A stretch of 64,000 nt of DNA, taken from assembly GCA_021234155.1 (NCBI GenBank), contig JAJEKV010000004.1:12154109-12218108 (forward strand), given 5' to 3'. Below are positions 1 through 11,337 of the stretch, piece by piece. The DNA is from Isoetes taiwanensis (lineage: Eukaryota; Streptophyta; Lycopodiopsida; Isoetales; Isoetaceae). Positions within the stretch are counted from its first letter, which is position 1. Every line of letters starts with the position of its first letter. The notes under the pieces were generated by a model that was given only the letters and a program-made list of their open reading frames with translations, ran no database searches and was not told the DNA's origin. The translations under genes were made by a program, and so were the position numbers.

Positions 1-2440
1 CTGGTGTTCGTCCTCTTCTCCACACGATACATTCGTCTGGTCTTAGCAGTTGTAGTTATCTCGCCTCTCTTAGATCTATGAGGAGAGCACTCAGTCTGCA
101 AGGAAATCTGAGTTCTGGTGTCTTTGTTGTGCGCATATCGCGAGTCCTCATCACTAGAATGCAGATCGATCCACAACATAGGATCGAGATTCTCGTGAGA
201 GTGCGAGCGATATATGTTTGGCCTTTTCATGTTTCTTCTCATTCGGTGTTCTTCTCACAATAGTATAGTAGCACTGGGCAAAGTCTCTTTTTCCCTCTTT
301 TTCATGGACCATCGGCTCAGGTGTCATCTATGTTAAGAAATTTTAATAATGTCTCTCTTTTTCAAGAATAGAATAGAATAGAAAGTTATTGTTATTTATA
401 TGTGCCTGGCACATGTGACAAGCCCTCCTTGTTCTAGAAGTTTTTTGTCGCGTGGCACGCATGACTAGCCCCCCTTGTTGTAGAGGTTTATTGTTGTGTG
501 GCACACATGACCAGCCCCTCTAGAGGTTTTTCAAAGTTCTTTCTGTTATGTTGATATTTCTTATTTTATGTAGTTTTTATTGTCATTGAGATTCATTACA
601 GGATGCACACGAACAACTTCAGGCAAAGAGTTCAAGCCATCCATACGTTGTGCTTATAAAAAAACTTATGGGTGCTTGTGTTTATATTTTTATAATTAGA
701 AAAATTAAGGGACATACATATTTCCTCTTCGCTCGGTACTGGTCCTTTGCTTCCTCGCGTAGGCGCTTTAGGCAATACCTCGAGAACATTGGCGAACGTT
801 TCTTATTAGGGTTTTTCCCAAAAATATGAAAGGGCAGGGTTTTTTATCCCGTGCGACAACCCTAAAAAAACAATCAAATTCAAAGCTTTGCAAGGATATG
901 AAGTAGGATTCAGCCGTATTTGTTCTCTGAATTTGAAGACCCCAAGCAAAATTTGATTCAGAGTTGTGTAAGCTCCAAAGCAAAATTTTGCTGCTTTTGT
1001 TCTCTGAATTTGGACTCCAATCAAAATTAGAAGGGCATGTGAGTTAAAATTTGCAGAATGCCTTCTATTTTAAAACATAGACAAAAATGCCCGCTAAAAA
1101 CCTCCCCCTTTCTCGCCCAACCATTGCTCAAATCATAGTAAGAAATGAATTTTGAAACCTTATAGTTCATATAGTTGGCATAGCGGATCACTCAAAATTA
1201 ATTCTTTAAATGTAATTTGATATATGACCTGTAGGTAGTAAGGAAACAGAAGATGACAACGATCCTTTAATGAGTAAGGACAAATGAATACCATCAATAT
1301 TATTATGTGTGTTAAAAAACTGGCAAGTTGTTCCAGAATTTAGAGAAGAAACATCTCCAAGTTGGCTATGTCTTATTAAACTCCTTGTCAAACTCCGAGT
1401 TGGCTAAACTTTAAGACATAATGGAAAAGGACCTTTATTGAATTTAGTGCACGAACATAGAAACATCTCCCAATATAGAAACTAGTGGATTCGCCAGTAG
1501 AGACACGTTCTTTAGGTGGTAGAAATTCAAATAAAACGAAACTTAGGATAAACCTGGTGGCATATGCTAAGTAGACCTTGTGGTTGAATGCCAAGCCATG
1601 AAATTAATGCTACTAGAAGTGGCAGTCTTAATGAGAGTACTAATAAGGAATGTCAACTGTCTTTTTCTAGTAATGTGAGCATTGATCTCCCACTATTACT
1701 TTCTAAGAAATATGCACTGGTCCTCCCTTAAAGCTTAAATAACTAGGCATTTGCAACAAAATCATTTTTTGCATAAACATTTACCTGATAAACCCTCTCC
1801 TTTACTACTCCTAAACATATTTGATATTTGCAACACGTCTTTGGGAGCTACTTCAACCTAACAAGGGAAACCCATGTATAAACTTCATGGAACATATGAT
1901 AAATGGAAACTTTAAAAATAGGCCTGCAAGATTCTGTTGGTTTTGAAAGAGGTTGTCAAGTTTAATCCTCTGGATTATCTTGGCTATCTTAACTGCAAAT
2001 GCCATGAGTACAACAGTCATGCCACATTTGCACTTGATGAATGCAAAACATCAAAGTTCAGGTTCAAGTTTTAGATTTCCATTTTAGCAGTCCACTATTG
2101 TTTTTTTTTTTGAAGAACTGTGTCATCAATATATTAAAAGAATGGTAATGTTTCTTTTTCTCTATTTCATTTTCCATTCTTTTAGAGGTTCTTTTGGTTA
2201 AAATTTGCAGCAAAATCATGACATATTCTGCATCTTTAAGTTTTCTAGGGAGGACAAGTTGTGGCTCTGTTACAGTGAATCATCAAAATCTCGCATCGTG
2301 TCAGCAATGGCGGCAGCTCTAGCAAAAGGGATAAGATTCTATCCCACTGGATTACTGTAAAATTTGATTTTTTTTTTAAATTCTAGCATTGTTTCCTGAC
2401 TTGCAAATGGGCTGTTTAAAAAGGCTAAATTTTTCTCCAC
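1..2440. other. Spacer with no recognisable gene
   Basis: AT-rich spacer. Short open frames exist on both strands but none shows a recognisable domain. A local direct repeat lies at about 905-1020, where phrases built on 'ttctctgaatttg' and 'caaaattttg' recur. A plus-strand stretch near 2250-2345 could be a decayed exon, but I cannot assign it. Confidence 0.5.
398..527. repeat. Three-copy degenerate tandem repeat, about 45 bp unit
   Basis: Three diverged units follow one another. Each has a 'tggcacRYatgac' core, then 'agcccc' and 'ttgtt(c/g)tagaRgttttt'. The third unit is shortened. This is a plain minisatellite-like repeat with no sign of coding. Confidence 0.6.
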
Positions 2441-2451
2441 TTTTTGCAACA

Positions 2452-2820
2452 TTCACAGATTCATGTTCCAAATCTACCTGCAAAATGTTACTCATATCTT
2501 CAGTTGCTTGTTTGAGATTATCTTCCACAAGAGGACCTTGCTCATACCTTGAGTTTTTTGTTTGAGGTTATCTTCCACAAGAGCAGTGAATCTAGCAGTT
2601 TCAAGATCTTCATTCTCCAATAGAAAGTGAGAAGAGCAGGAATCGCTCCAAGCATTAAGTTTAACCTCCATATATAGTCAGCTTGACCAGAGGTAGACAA
2701 CTCTGGATTCTCTGCAAAAACAAGGGCAGGACATGCTTTCCAAAATGCACTAGAAAGACTTATGGCAACTGCATCTCCAATTAAGAAGCCAAATCCTTGC
2801 ATAGCAAAAATATTCAAACA
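2452..2820 (-). pseudogene. PHT1-family phosphate transporter fragment
   Basis: Read on the minus strand, the frame from about 2817 gives FAMQGFGFL, then [20 protein letters not shown] and YWRMK. This is the signature around transmembrane segments 5-6 and the start of the central loop of plant PHT1 H+/phosphate symporters (major facilitator superfamily, plasma membrane). Past RMK the frame is shifted by a small indel. The continuation ([14 protein letters not shown]-like, then ATEDMSNILQVDL-like) is still visible to about 2452. A segment of about 60 bp is duplicated here: 'ttatcttccacaagag' occurs twice, at about 2519 and 2568. Only about 120 of the usual roughly 530 residues are present, with no start and no remaining transmembrane segments, so this is a relic. 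Family assignment is firm; the exact paralogue is unknown. Confidence 0.78.
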
Positions 2821-3760
2821 TTATAGTGGCAGAAAGGGACAATTTGCTTATATCCAATATTTGCACATCTATATGTTAATACTGGCTGTCTTCAAGTTAT
2901 TTGTAGAAGACATTCCTCTTTGCTTTTATGTTTGTTTTTTTTTTTTTTTTTTTTTTTGTTTCCGGACAACCTTATTATACATAGACCCCATATACAAAGT
3001 AGTTATAAGGACAACCCACATTGCATTAGCACCTTATTTTATTTCAACCTGCCTTATCCTTAGCTAGTCCCCTATTTGTTCCCTCCAAGACGAAGTTGTA
3101 TCTTCTATTTTCAATAAAAAAAATTATGTTCTTAAGAAAAGGACTACAAAAAATTGAGCAATTATAATTGAAAGAATACTTAGACAACCTAAGACCTCCT
3201 TATAGTAACCCAAGAGAGTACTATGGTTAATGTCATAAGTTGAATAATTGCACAGAATGCTCCTCGACCTCTTCTTTGATAAAAGAGAAGAGGAGAGAAA
3301 TATTCCTAGATTAAGATTAATGTTTCCATGTGAGATGACACATATCAGTGGACTTTGCTAACATTTCTACTCATTTGCAACCTAGCATATGGTTATAATA
3401 ACTTTAATCATAACCAAGTGCAAAGTTATTATTTATTTATCTTGATAAGTGTGTTTAGCATGGTGGTATTGCTCTTTTAATGCAATGAGGGATATAGTAA
3501 TGTACAATATTATTGAGTATTGTTAAATCTATTGTTGGCGGCAACAAAGTTCATCAAGGTTTAATAGTATTATTGACATATGGAAGTGAACTTTGTTGGC
3601 TTGCATAGAAGAAACTTCTTGGACATTCATGTTCCAATAAAATGGAGGACATATCATTCTATGAAAACCTAATTAAGCACCTAAAGACCAGGTCAATTGT
3701 AGGGTGACAGATGCAAAAAATAGCAACAATTATTTTCTTTAGGTCCTATACATGCGTATA
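2821..3760. other. Spacer downstream of the fucosyltransferase, with poly-T tract
   Basis: A T-rich homopolymer run lies at about 2936-2957, and the rest is AT-rich sequence without a supportable gene. The part next to 3760 is the expected 3' flank of the minus-strand fucosyltransferase. Confidence 0.5.
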
Positions 3761-5446
3761 CTATACATGGGTGATTCCAACTCCTCTTTGTAACTCACAA
3801 TGTGCAATTTCAGGGAGCATCTCATAGGAGTTTCCAATATCACCATGGGAATCTAAAGGGCAAGCCATGTAATGAGGATGATCCATGAAGCAAGGACCTT
3901 GGATGTTGGTCCTGAGGCAAGGAGGCTCTGGGACCGCATTACTCCCAAATTCCCTATAAACTGCAGGGTTGACTCCTGCCAATCCATGAGCCACCTCCCC
4001 AAATGTTGATTGAGGGGTAGTGATTAAGTCATCCATAAAGCTTAGGAGCCACATATCCATCATAGCCCTAACATCATGATCATGGTTTCCAGTGTTTTGC
4101 CAAAAATCTGAACTAGCGGTATAAACGCTAACCTTGGTTCCATCTTCTGTGAACTTCCCTTTGAACCTTTGGGAAATATCATTATAGTATTCAACTCTAA
4201 GGGATGCGACCAACACGGCTATATCCTCCATATTAATCTTCTCATTGCCAATAGAAGAATTGGCCTGTTTAGTCATGTCTGGAAGCATGCTCATGTTTGT
4301 AGCACAAGCCAAAGTGTGAGAACTTATAATAGGGTCATACTGCTTCCATACCCAAGATCGAATCTGTAGGCCAATTTTTCGATGCGAAGACGAGAAATAT
4401 GAATCAAAATATGTTTTAATTTTGTGCCAAGCATCATCTTTAGGGCTGAAAATGAATCTGGCAACATGTAAAAATACTGCTCTGTCAGGGAATAGATTCC
4501 TCAAGGCTTCTCTATATTGTGGCAAAAAATAGAGCCCTGGAGCCATGTAGTTGTTACTGTCCCAGAATATCCAGGGAATCATATTTACCATTTCCTGTTC
4601 TGAAGGGCAAAAAAATCGCAAGTCCTGGTCGTTCATGTATGGATGATTGGCAATAACAACTTTGAGGCTGTTGGGTCGTTGGGATTCATCCAAATCGGCC
4701 CAGGTTACAGAGGTTTTGTTGCTGTGTTTGAGAAGAAGCAGCAATTCGGTGTAAAAATCAGAGCCCCGTTTACTGTTTTTGAGGAGCTGAAGGGGAAAAG
4801 AGGCAGGCAGAATCCACGAAGAGCTCGGGAAGGGCTCGCAGAAAGGATCTGGAATTCCTCCTTCCGGCAAAATGAGCAGGGTCCGATTCGTCAGAAGAGA
4901 ATACACAAATGTTGAAGCCAAGGAAATGATGCTGTTGCCCAGGCCGGATAGCGGATACCACACCACATATTTGCACCCCGATTTTGCCCCCTTTAGCAGC
5001 ATATCCGTCAGATTCTTGCCTGCGCAATAGCTGTGGATTTTTTCATACTCTCGCAATGCCTCAGTAAATGGATTCGATGCTTTATATTTGGATTGATCCC
5101 AGTAGCAGTGCTGCTCCAATCTGCTCCGGCATGATCCGTGGCTTTGGTAATTCAATTCTGGTGCGTGGTATTTAGAAGCAACCCTTTTGTTCGGAAACCC
5201 CAATTGGGTGCAGTATTTGTTTAGTGCATAAAATGTAGTACTTATGTGCAAATCTATCCAGAATTTTTCATACTTGCCTGTTAGATTTTGTGGCTCGACA
5301 ATACTTCGAAATCCATTTTTGCTCTCCAAATTCAGTGTCCCGACTATCAGGATCAGCGCTGCTGCACATACCACAAGATGGATTTCCGGCCTTTGATGTT
5401 TGAAAAGGGACTTTACCCAAAATCCCTCTTCCATTTGCCTTTTCAC
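3761..5446 (-). CDS. Xyloglucan-type alpha-1,2-fucosyltransferase (GT37)
   Basis: Single uninterrupted frame of 561 codons, ATG at 5446 to TAG at 3761. Family knowledge: plant GT37 enzymes are Golgi type II membrane proteins that move fucose from GDP-fucose onto galactose of xyloglucan or arabinogalactan side chains. Seen here: a short basic cytosolic N-terminus, one transmembrane anchor at about residues 23-40, a stem, then a lumenal catalytic domain. Family motifs are VVWYPLSGLGNSI (about 161-173), the GDP-fucose-binding segment KIGLQIRSW (about 357-365), VYTASSDFW (about 441-449) and STFGEVAHGLAGV (about 480-492). Length matches the family (about 500-570). A second in-frame ATG at 5434 could also start the protein. 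There is no intron in the frame, although many angiosperm homologues have one near the N-terminus. The acceptor polysaccharide cannot be read from sequence. Confidence 0.93.
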   Translation of the reverse strand: MKRQMEEGFWVKSLFKHQRPEIHLVVCAAALILIVGTLNLESKNGFRSIVEPQNLTGKYEKFWIDLHISTTFYALNKYCTQLGFPNKRVASKYHAPELNYQSHGSCRSRLEQHCYWDQSKYKASNPFTEALREYEKIHSYCAGKNLTDMLLKGAKSGCKYVVWYPLSGLGNSIISLASTFVYSLLTNRTLLILPEGGIPDPFCEPFPSSSWILPASFPLQLLKNSKRGSDFYTELLLLLKHSNKTSVTWADLDESQRPNSLKVVIANHPYMNDQDLRFFCPSEQEMVNMIPWIFWDSNNYMAPGLYFLPQYREALRNLFPDRAVFLHVARFIFSPKDDAWHKIKTYFDSYFSSSHRKIGLQIRSWVWKQYDPIISSHTLACATNMSMLPDMTKQANSSIGNEKINMEDIAVLVASLRVEYYNDISQRFKGKFTEDGTKVSVYTASSDFWQNTGNHDHDVRAMMDMWLLSFMDDLITTPQSTFGEVAHGLAGVNPAVYREFGSNAVPEPPCLRTNIQGPCFMDHPHYMACPLDSHGDIGNSYEMLPEIAHCELQRGVGITHV

Positions 5447-6776
5447 AACTACTTACCTTGCTTTCTCCCTTAAGTATCTCACTTGCAATTTAGTCAAATT
5501 CCTATAGTATTTAGAAGTAGAACGTTGCATGTGCCAACACTATTTTCAAGGATCAGCATATACCTAGTTTCACTACCCGAATATTTTATATATATATTGG
5601 TAGACTATGCATTGATTTAAGGTCCATTGGCAGTTTCTAGTACCAATGCACTGCATCTTCGTGTCTATCTTGTAAAGCAATCAAAGTAGTGAAGACCACA
5701 AGGAGTTGAGGTGGTCGTTAAGGTAGCCACACAAATGTGAAACTTAAACCTCTAATATGACTTTTGAAGCCGAGTATAACTTTGATACGCAAGCTTTGAA
5801 TTGTCTCCCCCCCGCCTTTTTTTGGTTGCCCCAAGGGCAAACACTTGGAGGTGGGTTGGCGATATATGTCATTTGATGCTATTTCATGTGCTATTTGAAC
5901 GACTGAGGTTGAAAAGTGGAACTGTGTTAGTCAACGTGAGCAAAGTGACCCTGTTGCCTGTCAATCTGCATGAGGTACATTAGGGCAAAATCTTGCCCTT
6001 TCTTGTGTTGTTGTATTTCTTGTGTTCTTTGGGTGCCCTGGTCCAAGGGTGTAACAGTTACTGGAAAAAAAAATTTGAGGGTCATCAAAATAGCGAGGGT
6101 CGCCAAGATTGATCTCAACTGTTCGATCACTATAAACTTTAGTGATAACATGTTATATGGCTCTATAAAAGCACGAGCAAAGACTGATCTCAGCCGTTGG
6201 ATCACTACAAACTTGAAGGGAGGCAAGGGGGCATCACCTTGTGGAACCTGTCAAAACCACGTGCATCAATGGGAGGGGGCAGTTTTTAATCCTTTTTCGT
6301 ATGTATACTAGGGGTCCTGGAGGTTTTTGGATGTTTTTCTTGTTATAAAACCATACGAAAAGGGGTTAAAAAGCCTATCGAAAACACGTATACTAGGGGT
6401 TTTTCAGCTACCCTATGCACGCAGGTGGCATATCCCGTATAAAGAAGGTGGATCCCCCGGGAAGGGAGGCTGGGCGTAAAGGTCCATTTAATGATATTTA
6501 AGTTTGTGCAGCATCTGAGATACTCTAAATATACACTGAGTCAGGCACGTCTTCCCAATGGCCGCAATGGCTTTGCCGGTTTAGGCAAAGTGAAGGAATC
6601 CCTTCCCTTTCTTGCCCAACAAGGAGCGGGTCCTGCTGAAATGGGTGGCCTAGTTTCAACATAAAAACTGGAGAAATTTCTATGGAGATCAATCTTGTCG
6701 GATTCCTCACCACAGGTCAACTGCTCGAGATTTTTGCAATGGCTAATCTGTGGTATACGAAGGTAGGTTATGAGAG
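5447..6776. other. Upstream region of the fucosyltransferase; no gene seen
   Basis: Should contain the fucosyltransferase promoter, but I see no convincing TATA element close to the start. At about 6090-6210 a phrase of the type 'gatctcaRcYgttSgatcactayaaac' occurs twice, and 'cgtatactaggggt' recurs at about 6301 and 6389. An imperfect inverted repeat (ttttaatcctttttcgtatg and its partner near 6351) makes a small foldback. No coding domain recognised. Confidence 0.4.
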
Positions 6777-6882
6777 GGATAACACCCTGGAATGAGGGTC
6801 TTATGCCCTATTATAACAAACGAGGACCGGAGGTCCAAGTCTGTTATAGTAGGGCATAACATCCAAGTTCTAGGGTGTTATC
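6777..6882. repeat. Short foldback element (MITE-like inverted repeat)
   Basis: The left arm starts 'ataacaccctgga' and contains 'ttatgccctattataaca'. The right arm has 'tgttatagtagggcataa' and ends 'tagggtgttat', so the unit folds on itself with a loop of about 23 bp. Size and structure suit a small MITE or foldback. I see no clear target duplication. Confidence 0.55.
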
Positions 6883-7534
6883 CGCCTTAACAACCTGGGC
6901 CTGAGAGTTTTATGGTGGTTTTATGGTGGTTTTCATAACAAGCTAGGTGTTTATGGCCATTAGGCATAACAAACTAGGTGTTTATGCACTTTTTAATGTG
7001 TTATTGGTGGGTAACACTGCTGGAACCAACGACTGATATCAGCATTAAACGTTGAGGGCCATGTTGTTAAGAGCTATCAAGCATGTCTATGGTTCTGAAG
7101 CATGGGATATTAGCTGAGCATGTTTTCTACTATTAAACAGATATCCAAGACTGGATCAAATAACTTCTTTGTGTTTTCAAATGTAGTTTGAGACAAAAGA
7201 AGTGACAAAGAGAGATTCCATATTCTGACACCCCCACTCAAAGTGATGCCCTAATAATGAAATGGAGGTGAAGGTTTTCTTTGAAAACTAGGATGGATGG
7301 GATCTATTTCCAATACCTTCACTCAACAGGATACTGAAATGTAATGAGCCCCCACTCAAAGCTGATTTCCACTATGAAAAAACAGAAGGCAAAAAATCTG
7401 GAGGTGAATAATATCATCTTAGTCCAAGAGATGGTGTGTCCTCCAGACTCAGACTATGCAAATGGACCTAAATCTCCACCCTGTTGTTTGGCATGCTGGC
7501 GCCCTACTCTATCACAAACAGGGATAGGTTCTAT

Positions 7535-7750
7535 ACGTACAAAATTAAAATTCCTGACGTATAAAGTTAAAAATACATATTTTTTAATAAAATACGTATT
7601 TAACGTATAAAAACCTCGCCGGCCGGAAAAAAAATCTTCGCGTACGCGAAACCTTCGTGAAAGCGTACGCGAAAATATTTTCGCGTACGCGAAATACACA
7701 GAATAGCGGTGCGAAAGGACAGGCCTGACATTCGCGTACGCGAAAGCTTC
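7535..7750. repeat. Cluster of TTCGCGTACGCGAA palindromes beside an AT hairpin
   Basis: The 14-bp palindrome TTCGCGTACGCGAA occurs complete at about 7636, 7679 and 7731, with a half-degraded copy at about 7662. The phrase 'cttcgtgaaag' recurs between them. Immediately upstream is an AT-rich foldback built on 'acgtataaagttaaaaata' and 'aaatacgtatttaacgtat'. The cluster is far more CpG-rich than its surroundings and encodes nothing recognisable. Confidence 0.7.
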
Positions 7751-9530
7751 GTGAAAGGATCTTTAGATCCAAATGATCTACTTGCATGAACTCCATGTAG
7801 GCTGATACTTTCTTCCAATCATTTCCAAAAGTCTTGAATATATTCAAGTGGTCTTCCGCCCATCCCATGAGAACTTGTGGTTCAAAAGTGGCAACACTAA
7901 GCATCAAGCCAAGCATAATAGGCGATTATAACAATTAACTCATTGAAAATTAACTACCCTAATAAATCTGCTGCATCAAGATGGGTTTATAATCTCCCCA
8001 AATTATTGCCACAGTTTACTACATGTCAAATCAATTTTCTTTGTATAATTGCATAACAAAAAAGGAAAACAATTAGCCTAATTGTCATTGCTTGCAGCAA
8101 GGGCAGACTTTTACATAAATGCTGAAATGTCTTTGTGCAGTAGCATATACATTAGCTGTAACCTAAAGATACTTTGAGGACAAATAGAAAATACTTTCTG
8201 CAAATAAAAATAACTAGCATTCAGAATACTTATAATAAATAGCATTCAGAATACTTTCTGCAAGTACTTTCAATAAATAGCTTTTCGAGAATAGTTGAGG
8301 ACAAATAGAAGATACTTTCTACAAATACTTGCTTTTAATTTGTCCTGGCATGTAGAGCTTAAAGGATTTGAGAAAAGGGACTTCTTAAGCTAAGCCATGA
8401 TTGCCAACAAGAAGAAATAGAAGGTGCTCTCATTCTCCATCACCAAATCCTTGCTATGTATGCTACAAGTGTTGATGGATAAACTGAAAACCAAAATTCA
8501 ACATAATTCATAATATGAGCACAAACAGAATATACTTTGATTTTCTTTGGTGCAAAATTTCTTTGTTTGTCACGGTTTCAGTAAAAGGACTTTTACAAAG
8601 ATCAGTGGAGCAAATAAGTGCTTGGTAACCAGGCAAAGCTAAAGAACAAGTCTTCCTTCCCACTGCGCAAACCACTTTACAGTCTGCATCTAAACAAACA
8701 TTCAAGCAAGAAGGAATGCGACTTCTGCCAGTCTGGTCATTTCTAAGCTCTATTTGCTGCAAAACTTTGTATGAAAACACAGAGCATCGCCCAAGCAAAG
8801 GGGTTTTTGCAAATTTGACAATCTTTTACACACATTGATTCTGGGATTAAGATGCAGCTGCCATATTTGAATCAACTCCTTACCAGATTTCTCTTATTTC
8901 TGTGGCATTCTTCTCAGGTAAATCAAGATGCATCATCTTAGGTCTCGAGATTTATTTGCCACGGTAAGCAACTGCATTTGGCCGGCTATTCCAGCTAAAG
9001 CTCTGTCTCAAATATTTGGATCAAGGAATTTACCTGGTTTGAAGAATCTGTTCCAACATCCATCCATTTCCTGCGCATTCTTTCAACTGTGTCCGACCAT
9101 CAGATAAAAAACGACTTTGAGTGGCATCGTCTTGGTAAAGCCATCACCTGTCTTGGTAAAGCCATCACATGAAAAACCGTGAAAAACCCCATCTGCCACA
9201 AAACCGTGAAAAGCCATCGTCTTGCTAAACCGTCTTTGAGTGGCATCGTCCCAACAGCAGCGGCAACAAACAGTCTTCCAGAGTTTTTTAGGGCTCTGTT
9301 ACAGAAAAGAACTCCATGGCCTGGCGTGGACAAGCCCATCACAGCCTGGTGTCCACAAGCTCGGATGAACCCAAGAAAAACCTGCTCGGATCAACACAAG
9401 CCGATAAAGCCAGCGATGGGTTATCCTGTAAGAAAAACCTTTGTAAAAGCCAGCGCCAAACTGAAATGCTCGGCGCTAAGTCCCCAGAGAAAGATCGCCC
9501 AAAAAAACAAAAATGCCAGGTCTCTCTCAA
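7751..9530. other. Spacer with unassigned minus-strand open frames
   Basis: The minus frame at about 7780-7916 reads WAEDHLNIFKTFGNDWKKVSAY, vaguely like a SANT/Myb repeat but too short to call. The minus frame at 8508-8798 (96 codons, several cysteines) resembles nothing I recognise. Around 9115-9260 short direct repeats occur ('gagtggcatcgtc' and 'aaaaccgtgaaaa' variants). No gene supported. Confidence 0.35.
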
Positions 9531-9534
9531 AACC

Positions 9535-10240
9535 AAAACGTATTCCGGAATACAAAGTGTATTCCAGAATAAGATTCCCGCTATCATTTGGAACCAAGAT
9601 CCTGTATCCCTGGTCCCCACAAGAAAAAAAAAATCCTTTTATTTATTTATACCAAGGTCATGTATCCCTACAAAACAAACAAACAAAAACCCAAGGTCAT
9701 TGAAATAAATTGAAAATGACCTAGTTAATGTTGTTTTGTTTTTTCGTTGGCTATGTTATAATAGGATGTGTATTCTAGAATGCAAAAATGGTTGGATATT
9801 TTTTTTTTCCGAGAATGGTTTCCTATTCGAGAATAATAAAAGTGTATTCCGGAATACAATACACTTTTGTTATTCTCGAATAGCAAAAGGGTATTCCGGA
9901 ATGCAATTTTGGTACTTTGAAATACTATAGCGCTAAAAAATGACTCATTGTGACCTAAAAGTACCTCTTTCGGAATACACTCCAAGCTAACAAAATGTTG
10001 TGAAGGATGTACACTGTACCTTTTCCGCTTACCTATTTATGATATCTCTACATGATCCAGAATACAACTTCTGCGAATAGAGTTGCAGGCACTGGTTCTG
10101 GCGACTAGAGTTAAGAAACCAGAATACACAAGTGAGGGTCTGGTCTAGTGTATTTTGGAATAGATTTAAGTTTTCTTTTGCCTTCATTAACTTGAAAGCC
10201 TTCATCTTTTAATTGTTCTTGTATTCTTGAATAGCAAATG
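9535..10240. repeat. Cluster of GTATTCCGGAATAC / TATTCTCGAATA palindromes
   Basis: About ten palindromes or half-palindromes of one family are scattered over 700 bp. Complete copies of GTATTCCGGAATAC lie at about 9539 and 9845. Related forms include gtattctagaatgc, tattcgagaataa, tattctcgaatagc, gtattccggaatgc, cggaatacactcc, ccagaatacaac and gtattcttgaatagc. Their spacing is irregular. There is no coding content. Confidence 0.7.
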
Positions 10241-11337
10241 TACAACAGTCGAGTAAGTTGCTAACATCTCCCTAATGTTTTGCAGTTGTTAAAGATGGGT
10301 AACTACGTTTTGTGAATAAACTTCCACCACCTTTTGTTGTGATGAAGATTGCAGAAATGAATATGATAATGTGCTGGAACCCTCTCTCATCACTCCACGC
10401 ACTTTTGCACATAGCTGAGTCTTAAGAAAAGACTGTAAATTTTGAATGTCAATATGAAGATTTTATCTTCAATTTTGGAAAAACCTACAATTTCCGTTAC
10501 AGACTTTTAAAAGTTATATTCTCTTAAATTAATGGTTTTCTGTAGAAACACACTTCAGGGAAATTCTAACTGTTAGGAAAAGTGTCACTTTGACATAGTC
10601 ACTTTTCTTTTTGCACAAAAAAATGAGTGATTTTTGGGTGGTCAAAATGCAATTTTAAGACAAATTTTTTTTTTATACCTCATTTTAGCTCTTTTTTTGG
10701 AAAAAATGGGAATCTTTGAGGAATATTCCTTTTGCTCCCGTTTCAATGAAATTCTCCCGTTTCTATTGCAACTCTGTTAGGTGTGTGTTGTACTCTTATT
10801 GAGGGTTATTTGAATGTTTTACTAATACATTCCCTAGTTCCTGATGATAGTGTTGTTGATGAAAGTCCGACACTAATAGAGGAACTGGCATTTGTTTTAG
10901 TAGGCATTCGATTGGTCTTGTCTTTTGAAAAAGCGTGACTTGGGTGGGATAAGTGCAATGCATTTTAAACTTGCTAGCCTCGCATTTTGGCAGTAGCTGG
11001 GCTATAGATCATAAATCGTGTTTTGGTCCTTTCAAGTGTGTTATCCCATCCTTGGCCTTGCACATACATACTTATGAACCAGTTAAAATTTACCAGTAAT
11101 AGGATAAAATGTTAGTATCTTAGTGTAGTAGCTTAAAATTAGCGTTTTCATGTGGTTAAAGAAATTGATTACCGTCATGTGTTAAGCACTAAATTGAAAG
11201 TTTTGTCTTTGCTTGACTTGTAGGTGTTGTTGTTGTCATTTGCGCATTGTCGTGGAGTCGCATTTTGCTAGCTAGCTAGATAATCCCTTAAGACAAGCAG
11301 TATAGAAAAGAGAGCAGAAGTTAACCCCCAACCAAAT
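10241..11337. other. AT-rich spacer before the kinase relic
   Basis: No gene recognised. The sequence 'cttgacttgtag' at about 11212-11223 has the form of a plant splice acceptor. The kinase frame downstream opens after a TAA at about 11281 without an ATG, so part of this stretch may be an intron of that gene. Confidence 0.35.

Noticed and set aside
7780-7916. SANT/Myb-like repeat (minus)
   Set aside because: Only about 25 residues with weak resemblance, no neighbouring exons, and the frame merges into the palindrome cluster.
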